This document shows, in pieces, positions 1-6,865 of a stretch of DNA of 33,001 nt. The notes beneath the pieces were generated by a model. The model saw only the letters and a list, made by a program, of their open reading frames with translations. It did not search any database and was not told where the DNA came from. This stretch comes from Planctomycetota bacterium. GTDB taxonomy: Bacteria; Planctomycetota; UBA1135; UBA2386. Position numbers and translations under genes: made by a program. The number at the start of each line of letters is the position of its first letter. The first letter of the stretch is position 1. The DNA lies in assembly GCA_020425925.1 (NCBI GenBank), contig JAGQRB010000743.1:1-33001 (forward strand). The letters run 5' to 3'.

Positions 1-748
1 CGGTCGCCAAAACGTCGATCATCCGATCGACGTTCGACATCGCGCTCGTCGTGTGCAGCGTGCCGAACACGATGTGACCTGTCTCGGCGGCGGTGATCGC
101 CATCGAGATGGTCTCGAGGTCGCGCATCTCGCCGATCAGGATCACGTCCGGATCCTGGCGCAGCGCGCGGCGCAGACCCTCGCGGAACGAGCTGCAGTCC
201 TGCCCGATCTGGCGCTGCGTGACGTAGCACTGCTTGTCCGGGTGGATGAACTCGAGCGGGTCCTCCATCGTCAGGATGTGGCCCTGCTCGTTCTGGTTGA
301 TGTAGTCGATCATCGCCGCCAGCGTGGTCGACTTGCCGGAGCCGGTCGGTCCGGTGACGAGCACGAGGCCGCGCGGCTTGGCCGCGAGCTTGAGGCAGAT
401 CTCCGGCAGCCCCAGCTTCCGGTAGTCGGGGATCTCGTCCGGGATCAGGCGAATCACGAAGCCGACCGCGTTGCGCTGGTGCAGCGCGTTGACGCGGAAG
501 CGCGCGAGGTCCTTGACCGCGTAGGAGAAGTCGATGTCCTTCTCGCTCAGGAACCGCTCCCACTGCTCGTTCGACATCAGCTGACGCGCGAGGTCGGCGG
601 TCATCTCGGGCGTGAGCACGCCGTGCTCGGATTGCGCTTCGACCTCGCCGTCGATGCGGTAGCCGGGTGGCGAACCGGCCTTGACGTGGAGGTCGGAAGC
701 CGACTTGGCTACCATTCCGTGCAGAAGTTCCTGGACTCGTAGCGACAC
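1..748 (-). CDS. pilT: Type IV pilus retraction ATPase PilT (3' end cut by window edge)
   Basis: Hexameric AAA-type ATPase that would sit at the cytoplasmic base of a type IV pilus and power pilus retraction and twitching. About 249 residues are visible; the family is usually 340-370, so roughly the last third lies outside. Seen in the translation: an N-terminal PilT/PilB-like domain with SDLHVKAG (residues 18-25), Walker A GPTGSGKST (133-141, Lys139), an acidic Asp-box stretch EDPLEFIH, Walker B region DPDVILIGEMRD (199-210, Glu207) and His-box HIVFGTLHTT (His225, His232). The GTG at 746-748 is chosen because an AGGAG Shine-Dalgarno lies 7 nt upstream; the next in-frame ATG is 11 codons inside. 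The gene diverges from polyphosphate kinase. The retraction-type motifs favour PilT over PilB or GspE, though the C-terminus cannot be checked. Confidence 0.95.
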   Translation of the reverse strand, partial: MSLRVQELLHGMVAKSASDLHVKAGSPPGYRIDGEVEAQSEHGVLTPEMTADLARQLMSNEQWERFLSEKDIDFSYAVKDLARFRVNALHQRNAVGFVIRLIPDEIPDYRKLGLPEICLKLAAKPRGLVLVTGPTGSGKSTTLAAMIDYINQNEQGHILTMEDPLEFIHPDKQCYVTQRQIGQDCSSFREGLRRALRQDPDVILIGEMRDLETISMAITAAETGHIVFGTLHTTSAMSNVDRMIDVLAT

Positions 749-755
749 TCGCGGG

Positions 756-760
756 CTCCT
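756..760 (-). promoter_or_regulatory. Shine-Dalgarno site deciding the pilT GTG start
   Basis: On the minus strand AGGAG stands 7 nt before GTG at 748-746. It is the only good ribosome-binding site near the start of the PilT reading frame and supports the GTG start. Confidence 0.6.
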
Positions 761-782
761 GGGCTGAAGGTGGTGGGCCGGT

Positions 783-805
783 CCGATCCTCGCAACCGGG
801 ATCGG
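783..805. repeat. 7-bp inverted repeat between pilT and ppk
   Basis: CCGATCC (783-789) and GGATCGG (799-805) are a perfect inverted repeat separated by 9 nt. It lies in the divergent gap between pilT and ppk and could be an operator or a weak hairpin. No T-run follows on either strand, so it is not a terminator. Function unknown; at this base composition it could be chance. Confidence 0.25.
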
Positions 806-980
806 CCGCCCGGCGCGAGTGCTTGATTGCGCGACAGCCCTGATGACCCAGCTTGGGATCGCGGTGAAGTCGGCGTGTCCCGGCTCGAGAGAGCCCCCCG
901 CGTTGTCGCAAATCACCACGGATCTTCACAATTCGCCCACCGCTTCGGCCGATAAGCTCACCGTCCCCGCACTTTCCCCA

Positions 981-3272
981 ATGACCGAACAGCCGGGCTA
1001 CCCGATCCATCGGCTGCTGGAGGACGGCTTCGGCCGCCGCATCCGGCCGCTCGAACCGACTCCGATCGCCGCGAATGACGGCGACGACGCCAGCCGTCTC
1101 GCGGACGGCGGCAACGACAAGGCCATCGGGCCGTCGACCCCACCGATCGGTGACCGCACGATGCTGTTCGTCAACCGCGAGCAGTCGTGGCTGCAGTTCA
1201 ACCGCCGCGTGCTCGAGGAGGCGCGAGACCCCGCCAACCCGCTGCTCGAGCGCGTCAAGTTCCTCGCGATCGCGAGCACGAACCTCGACGAGTTCTTCGA
1301 GATCCGCGTCGCCGGCATCATGGAGCTCGCCGAGGCGGGACTGCAGGGCGAGAACCCGGACGGCCTGAAGCCGCTCGACGAGCTCGAGCGCATCCGGCGC
1401 GACGCGCACAAGTTCACCACCGAGATGCACGAGACCTGGCGCGACCAGCTGCTGCCCGAGCTGGCGCGCGAAGGGATCGAGTTCCGACCGATCGACCAGC
1501 TGACGGCGAAGCAGCAGAAGTGGATCGACCGCCACTTCAAGGCCGAGATCTACCCGATCCTGACGCCGCTCGCGGTCGACCCGGCGCACCCGTTCCCGGT
1601 GCTGCTCAACAAGTCGCTGAACGTCGCCGTGCTGCTGCAGGATCCACGCAACGTGCGCCGCACGCCGCGGATGGCCGTCGTGCAGGTGCCGCGCACCCTG
1701 CCGCGCATCGAGCGCGTGCCCGAACTCGACGGCGACAGCGTGCACGTCTTCACCGCCGAGATCGTCCGCGACAACCTCAGCGAGCTGTTCCCCGGTCTCG
1801 AGGTGCTGCACGCGACGACGTTCCGGGTCACGCGCGACAGCAACATCGACGTCGACGAATTCCAATCGACCGACCTCATGAGCTCGATCGAGAAGGAGCT
1901 GGTCAAGCGGCGCCGCGGCGAGCCGGTCCGGCTCGAGATCGAGCACGCCGCGCACCACGAGGTCATCGAGCGCTTCACCAAGGCGCTCACGCTCGAACCC
2001 GACGACGTCTACTTCTGCGACGGCCCGGTCAACCTCGGCCGCATCATGGAGCTCTACGATCGGCTCGAGCTGCCGAAGCTGAAGGACGCGCCCGCGAAGC
2101 CCCGGCGCGCCTGGCGCTGGGCGTCGGCGAGCGAGATGTTCGCCGACCTGCGCGAGGGCGACATCCTGCTGCACCACCCCTACGACTCGTTCACCACGGT
2201 CGAGGACTTCGTGCGGCTGGCGGCGCGCGACCCGAAGGTGATGGCGATCAAGCAGACGATCTACCGCGCCGGCAGCAAGAGCCCGATGGTCGACGCGCTC
2301 ATCGAGGCAGCACAGCAGCGCAAGCAGGTGACGGCGATCGTCGAGCTCAAGGCTCGCTTCGACGAGGAAGCCAACATCCACTGGGCGCGCCGCATGGAGA
2401 AGGCCGGCGTGCACGTGGTCTACGGCATCGTCGGCCTCAAGACGCACGCCAAGTGCACGCTCGTGGTCCGCCGCGAGGACGACGGCTTCCGGCGCTACTG
2501 CCACCTCGGCACCGGCAACTACAACCCGACGACCGCCCGGCTCTACACCGACGCCGGCCTGCTGACGGCGCGGCCCGAGCTCGGCGAGGAGGTCGCCGAG
2601 ACCTTCAACATGATCACCGGCTACACCCGCGTGCCGATGATGGAGTACCTGCTGGTGGCGCCGTTCGCGCTGCGGGACAAGATCCTCGAGCTGATCGGCA
2701 ACGAGATCGCCAACAAGAAGGCCGGCCGGCCGGCCGGCATCCGCGCCAAGCTCAACAACCTCGCCGACCCGCAGGTGATCATGGCGCTGTACGACGCATC
2801 GGCCGCGGGCGTCAAGATCGAGCTCTGCGTGCGCAGCGTCTGCTGTCTGCGCCCCGGAGTGCCCGGCCTCAGCGAGAACATCGAGGTCGTCGCGATCGTC
2901 GATCGCTACCTCGAGCACAGCCGGGTCTACTGCTTCGAGAACGGTGGCGACCCGATCGTCTACCTGTCGTCGGCCGACTGGATGATCCGCAACCTCGACC
3001 GCCGCGTCGAAGTCGCGTTCCCGGTCGTCGATCCCGAGCTGAAGCAGCGCGTGCTCGACGAGGTGCTCGAGATCTCGCTGCGCGACAACCAGAAGGCGCG
3101 CCGCGTGCTGCCGGACGGCACCAGCGAACGCATCGAGCTCGCCGCCGGCCAGACACCGCTGCGCAGCCAGATCGCGTTGCTCGAGCGCTCGACGCTGCCC
3201 GAAGGTGTCGGCGACAGCAGCGCGGGTCGTTCGCGGAAGCGCAAGAAGGACAAAGAGAAGAAGAAGGGCTGA
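981..3272 (+). CDS. ppk1: Polyphosphate kinase 1
   Basis: Transfers the terminal phosphate of ATP reversibly onto inorganic polyphosphate. The four PPK1 domains are present: an N domain starting LFVNREQSWLQFNRRVLEEA (about residues 62-81), a head domain, and two C-terminal phospholipase-D-like domains. The two active-site histidines are visible: His489 in GLKTHAKC, which aligns with the autophosphorylated His of E. coli PPK, and His508 in CHLGTGNYN, with the same 19-residue spacing. RFDEEANIHWARR and DRYLEHSRVYCFENGGD are also family signatures. With ATG 981 the protein is 763 residues, against about 690 in E. coli. The surplus is a proline-rich lead of about 60 residues and a lysine/arginine-rich tail (SRKRKKDKEKKKG). 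A GTG at 819 or ATG at 843 would add residues unlike the family; ATG 1161 would begin right at the N domain. No good Shine-Dalgarno resolves this. A weak TTCACA/GATAAG pair (925-956) has a 20-nt spacer. Confidence 0.95.
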   Translation: MTEQPGYPIHRLLEDGFGRRIRPLEPTPIAANDGDDASRLADGGNDKAIGPSTPPIGDRTMLFVNREQSWLQFNRRVLEEARDPANPLLERVKFLAIASTNLDEFFEIRVAGIMELAEAGLQGENPDGLKPLDELERIRRDAHKFTTEMHETWRDQLLPELAREGIEFRPIDQLTAKQQKWIDRHFKAEIYPILTPLAVDPAHPFPVLLNKSLNVAVLLQDPRNVRRTPRMAVVQVPRTLPRIERVPELDGDSVHVFTAEIVRDNLSELFPGLEVLHATTFRVTRDSNIDVDEFQSTDLMSSIEKELVKRRRGEPVRLEIEHAAHHEVIERFTKALTLEPDDVYFCDGPVNLGRIMELYDRLELPKLKDAPAKPRRAWRWASASEMFADLREGDILLHHPYDSFTTVEDFVRLAARDPKVMAIKQTIYRAGSKSPMVDALIEAAQQRKQVTAIVELKARFDEEANIHWARRMEKAGVHVVYGIVGLKTHAKCTLVVRREDDGFRRYCHLGTGNYNPTTARLYTDAGLLTARPELGEEVAETFNMITGYTRVPMMEYLLVAPFALRDKILELIGNEIANKKAGRPAGIRAKLNNLADPQVIMALYDASAAGVKIELCVRSVCCLRPGVPGLSENIEVVAIVDRYLEHSRVYCFENGGDPIVYLSSADWMIRNLDRRVEVAFPVVDPELKQRVLDEVLEISLRDNQKARRVLPDGTSERIELAAGQTPLRSQIALLERSTLPEGVGDSSAGRSRKRKKDKEKKKG

Positions 3273-3315
3273 GCGGCGACCTCACGGTCCGGGCGGAGTC
3301 GTCGACGGCCGGCGC

Positions 3316-3321
3316 TATGAT
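3316..3321 (+). promoter_or_regulatory. Candidate -10 box (TATGAT), leaderless start
   Basis: TATGAT lies 6 nt upstream of ATG 3328 and no Shine-Dalgarno is present, so transcription would begin at or next to the ATG. No recognisable -35 box. The same arrangement recurs at 9494, 24187, 25070, 13361 and 23319. Confidence 0.35.
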
Positions 3322-3327
3322 GCCGCG

Positions 3328-5490
3328 ATGCCTCGTCTCCCGCTGTGCCACCCGGCACTCGCCGTCCTCGCGTCCGTCCCGTTCGCCATCCCGGCCATCG
3401 CCCAGACCGCGGCCGACGTCGCGCTGCAGGTCGAGGCCACCGCGGCGACCAACCCGCCGACGCTGACCTTCTCCTGGCCGGCGAGCGCGACCGCGACCAG
3501 CTACACCGTCGCGCGGCGACCCGCCGGCGATCTGTTCTGGGGCAACCAGATCACGGTGCCGGGCGGCGGCGCCGCGACGTCGTGGATCGACTCCAACGTC
3601 GTGCTCGGCGAACGCTACGAGTACCGCTTCCTGCGGCTCGGCAGCACCGTCGCGCGCGGGCTGGTGACGGCCGGCGTCGAGGCCGCCGCGATCGAAGACC
3701 GGGGAGTGCTGGTGCTGATCGTCGACGCGACCCAGGCGACCGCGCTCGCTGCCGGCATCGACCGACTCGTCGAGGACATGAACGGCGACGGCTGGCGCGT
3801 GCTGCGCCACGACGTGCAGCCGACCGACCCGGTCACCAGCGTCAAGGCGACGATCCTCGCCGACTACAACGCCGACCCGACCAACGTGCGCGCGGTGTTC
3901 CTGCTCGGCCACGTTCCGGTGCCGTACTCGGGCAACATCGCGCCCGACGGCCACAGCAACCACATCGGTGCCTGGGCCGCCGACGTCTACTACGGCGAGG
4001 TCGACGGGGTCTGGACCGACAGCACGGTCAACAACTCGTCGGCGTCGCGCACCGAGAACCGCAACGTGCCGGGCGACGGCAAGTTCGACCAGAGCGTCGT
4101 GCCGAACAACGTCGAGCTGATGGTCGGCCGCGTCGATCTCGCCAACATGCCGGCGTTCGCCGCCAGCGAGACCCAGCTGCTGCAGCAGTACCTCGACAAG
4201 GATCACGACTATCGCCACAAGGTCTTCGCCGCCGACCAACGCGCCGTGATCGATGACAACTTCGGCTACTTCAGCGGCGAGGCGTTCGCGGCGTCGGGTT
4301 GGCGCGCCTTCTCGGCGCTGGTCGGCACGGCGAACGTGGTCGCGGGCGACTACTTCACGACGCTGAACACGACCTCCGGCGGCGGCCACGTCTGGTCCTA
4401 CGGTTGCGGCGGCGGCAGCTACACCAGCGCGGGCGGCATCGGTACGACAACCGACTTCACGACGAGCGCCAACCGCGGTGTGTTCACGATGCTGTTCGGC
4501 AGCTACTTCGGCGATTGGGACTCCACCAACAACTTCCTGCGCGCGCCGCTGTGCTCGGGCTGGACGCTCAGCAACGCATGGGCCGGCCGACCGCACTGGT
4601 CGTTCCACCCGATGGGCCTCGGCGAGACGCTGGGCTTCTGCGCGCGCTACAGCCAGAACGACACCACCGCCGGCGGCTTCTCGCTGCGCGGCGTGCACGT
4701 CGCGCTGATGGGCGATCCGACGCTGCGTCAGCACGTGATCGCACCCGCCGCGAACGTCTCGATCACCGGCAACACCGCCGGCAGCCAGGCGACGATCGCA
4801 TGGTCGGCATCGCCCGACGCGGCGGCCGGCTATCACGTCTACCGCGCAACGACCACCGCCGGCCCGTTCGTGCGGCTGACCACCGGCCCGGTCGCGACGA
4901 CGTCGTTCGTCGACAGCTCGCCGCCGCTCGGCGACGTGACGTACGCCGTGCGGGCGCTGCGACTCGAGACGGTGCCGACCGGCAGCTACTGGAACCTGAG
5001 CCAGAGCGCGTTCGCGAGCACCTGCCTGCCGCAGGTACCGGCGTCGCACACCTCGTTCGGCACCGGCTGTTACCAGATCGGCAGCACCCCGGCGATCGCG
5101 CTGAGCGCGAGCCCGCCGCCGATCTCGACGCCGACGACCGGCACGCTCGTGACCTACACGGTCGACGACGTGCCCGAGAACGCGCCCGGTAGCGGCGCCT
5201 ACAACGGCTTCGTGATCGTCAGCCTGCAGGGCGACCTGCCGGGGACGTCGCTCGCGGCGTTCGGCGCTCCGGGCTGCACGGCCTATCTCGCATCGCTCGA
5301 TCTCTGGCTCGCGTTCGCCGGCTCGAGCCCGACCGAAACCGTGCAATTCCAGGTGCCCGCCGGTGCACCGTGCGGGCTGCCGATCTACGCCGCGGCGCTC
5401 GCGTTCGTGCAGCCGTTCAGCCAGAACGGGCAGAACGCCGCCGGCATCGTGACGAGCAACGGCGTCGAGAGCATCGTCAGCCCCTACTGA
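3328..5490 (+). CDS. Secreted gingipain-fold (peptidase C25-like) protein with FnIII domains, catalytic residues replaced
   Basis: Exported protein of 720 residues. Order: signal peptide (1-23, cleavage near AIA/QT), fibronectin-III-like domain (about 31-110), caspase/gingipain-like domain (about 120-470), second FnIII-like domain (about 470-564) and a cysteine-containing C-terminal module (577-720) beginning SFGTGC. The C25 resemblance rests on LLGHVPVPYSG, ADVYYGEVDG, a VGR motif, an SYGCGGG segment, GSYFGDWDS and a closing LMGDPTLR. In gingipains the dyad is His in YTGHG and Cys about 33 residues later. Here those positions read Cys360 (YGCGG) and Ser392 (GSYFGDW), so ordinary cysteine protease activity is doubtful. 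It may be a binding or structural protein, or use altered chemistry. The C-terminal module recurs on the Kelch proteins further on. The stop overlaps the stop of the convergent gene. Confidence 0.75.
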   Translation: MPRLPLCHPALAVLASVPFAIPAIAQTAADVALQVEATAATNPPTLTFSWPASATATSYTVARRPAGDLFWGNQITVPGGGAATSWIDSNVVLGERYEYRFLRLGSTVARGLVTAGVEAAAIEDRGVLVLIVDATQATALAAGIDRLVEDMNGDGWRVLRHDVQPTDPVTSVKATILADYNADPTNVRAVFLLGHVPVPYSGNIAPDGHSNHIGAWAADVYYGEVDGVWTDSTVNNSSASRTENRNVPGDGKFDQSVVPNNVELMVGRVDLANMPAFAASETQLLQQYLDKDHDYRHKVFAADQRAVIDDNFGYFSGEAFAASGWRAFSALVGTANVVAGDYFTTLNTTSGGGHVWSYGCGGGSYTSAGGIGTTTDFTTSANRGVFTMLFGSYFGDWDSTNNFLRAPLCSGWTLSNAWAGRPHWSFHPMGLGETLGFCARYSQNDTTAGGFSLRGVHVALMGDPTLRQHVIAPAANVSITGNTAGSQATIAWSASPDAAAGYHVYRATTTAGPFVRLTTGPVATTSFVDSSPPLGDVTYAVRALRLETVPTGSYWNLSQSAFASTCLPQVPASHTSFGTGCYQIGSTPAIALSASPPPISTPTTGTLVTYTVDDVPENAPGSGAYNGFVIVSLQGDLPGTSLAAFGAPGCTAYLASLDLWLAFAGSSPTETVQFQVPAGAPCGLPIYAAALAFVQPFSQNGQNAAGIVTSNGVESIVSPY

Positions 5491-6176
5491 ACGCCGCTGC
5501 GCGCGGACTCCTCGCCGGCGAACGCGACCTCGCGCGCATCGAGCAGCCGGTTGAGCTCGTCGAGCGTCTCCTCGACCTCGATCGGCGCGTCGTGCACACC
5601 GCAGCGGCGGAACTCGTCGCCGGTGCGCGCCGCGCCCAGCACCTGCCGCAGCTCGAGCACCGGCCGCACCAGTCGCCGACCGAGGCGGCGCCCGAGCACG
5701 AGACCCAGCAGCAACGTCGCGAGCCCGACGAACGCTGCCGCCCAGGCACCGGCCACTCCGAGGCGCTGGGCTTCGCGATCCGCCGCGAGCATCGCGTCGC
5801 GGTTGAGTTCGATCAGCGCGCGCAGCGCGTCGGTGAGCGTCTCACGCGCCTTCGCCTGGCCCTCGAGCCCCGCCGCGATCGACTGCTCGATCGCGGCGAT
5901 CGCCTTCGGTTCGTCCTGTTCCGTGACGTTGCGTGCGATCGTGGCGAGCGCGGCGTCGACGGCTTCGCGGCGCTCGGGCGAGGTCACGCCGGCGGGTTCA
6001 CGCGCGAGCGCCTCGAGGATGTCCTCGGCCGCCACGATCGTCGCGTCGTTGCGCTGCAGGATGAGCTCGACCGCGGGCCCCATCCGCGCGAACAGGCCGA
6101 TCGCGGCGAACACCAGCAGCAGGTTCAACGTCACGAAGCCGACGACGACCGCGGCGAGCTCGCTCTGCAGCCGCAT
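5484..6176 (-). CDS. Two-helix membrane protein with helical periplasmic sensor-like domain, coupled to ktrA
   Basis: Protein of 230 residues. A membrane helix (about 8-31) is followed by a long alpha-helical region (about 35-135) rich in Ala/Glu/Arg, then a second membrane helix (about 143-162) and a cytoplasmic tail with GRRLGRRLVRPVLELRQVLGAARTGD. This resembles the N-terminal half of a chemoreceptor or histidine kinase: four-helix-bundle sensor and a HAMP-like segment, but with no kinase, methyl-accepting or cyclase output domain. Its ATG shares one base with the ktrA stop (TGATG), so it is translationally coupled to the potassium transporter genes. A regulatory or accessory role in K+ uptake is inferred from that position only. 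I do not recognise a named family. The last 7 bases overlap the end of the convergent secreted protein gene. Confidence 0.75.
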   Translation of the reverse strand: MRLQSELAAVVVGFVTLNLLLVFAAIGLFARMGPAVELILQRNDATIVAAEDILEALAREPAGVTSPERREAVDAALATIARNVTEQDEPKAIAAIEQSIAAGLEGQAKARETLTDALRALIELNRDAMLAADREAQRLGVAGAWAAAFVGLATLLLGLVLGRRLGRRLVRPVLELRQVLGAARTGDEFRRCGVHDAPIEVEETLDELNRLLDAREVAFAGEESARSGVQ

Positions 6177-6844
6177 CAGGTCTTCCCCATCATCTTGGCG
6201 ACCGCGCCCTCGCGCGCGACGAGCACGATCGCGTCGCCTTCCGCGAGCGTGGTCTCGGCATCCGGCAGCACGACCGCCCCGGTGCCGTGCTTGCGGATCG
6301 CGACGACCGTGACCCCGAAACGGCTCGGCAGCCGCAGCTCGCCGAGCGACCTGCCGAGGAACGGCTCGGGGGTCTCGACCTCGGTCAGCAGCACGCCCTC
6401 GCCGAGCTGCATCTCACCTTTGATTCCTTCGTGCACGATCTGGCTCGCGAAACGCTCGCCGAACGCACGCTCCGGATTCACGACCTGATGCGCGCCGACC
6501 AGCTTGAGGATGCGCGCGTGCACCTCGTCGTTGGCGCGGGCGATGACGCGCGGCGCCCCCGCCTGGCGCAGCAGCGCGGTGCAGATGATCGAAGCATCCT
6601 TGGCCTCGTCCCCGATCGCGCAGACACAGACGTCGCGCTTCTCGGGCGACAGCCGCGTCACGGCCTCGAGATCGGTGGCGTCGAAGCACATCGCCTCGGC
6701 GACGTCGGCCGACACCGCCTGCACTTTCTCTTCCACCGAGTCGATCGCGAGCACCTCGACGCCGCGCGATGCCAGCGCCCGTGCGACACTCGTGCCGAAC
6801 TGGCCGAGCCCGATCACGATCGCCTGTTGCTTCTGTCTTGCCAT
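6176..6844 (-). CDS. ktrA: Potassium uptake regulatory subunit, KtrA/TrkA family
   Basis: Cytoplasmic RCK protein of 222 residues that forms the gating ring under a KtrB/TrkH channel and binds nucleotide. The RCK_N Rossmann fold opens with IVIGLGQFGTSVARAL (residues 9-24; the GxGxFG motif) and an acidic residue after strand 2 (AIDSVEEK). VCVCAIGDE and RVIARANDEVHARILKLVGAHQVVNPE follow, both typical of the family. The RCK_C domain occupies about 140-222 (GRSLGELRLPSRFGVTVVAIRK). Length fits KtrA (about 220) rather than the double-length E. coli TrkA. ATG at 6844-6842 has GAGAGA just upstream. The gene lies 21 bp after trkH and overlaps the next gene by one base, forming an operon. Confidence 0.93.
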   Translation of the reverse strand: MARQKQQAIVIGLGQFGTSVARALASRGVEVLAIDSVEEKVQAVSADVAEAMCFDATDLEAVTRLSPEKRDVCVCAIGDEAKDASIICTALLRQAGAPRVIARANDEVHARILKLVGAHQVVNPERAFGERFASQIVHEGIKGEMQLGEGVLLTEVETPEPFLGRSLGELRLPSRFGVTVVAIRKHGTGAVVLPDAETTLAEGDAIVLVAREGAVAKMMGKT

Positions 6845-6865
6845 GTTCTCTCGAATCGGCGCGGA

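Noticed and set aside
2720..2737. Run of GGCC/CCGG palindromes inside ppk1
   Set aside because: Explained by codons for KKAGRPAGIR, a position where PPK1 normally has a Gly/Pro loop.
2869..5346. 825-codon open frame on the minus strand
   Set aside because: Antisense to ppk1 and the C25-like gene, with shadow-type composition and no domain pattern.
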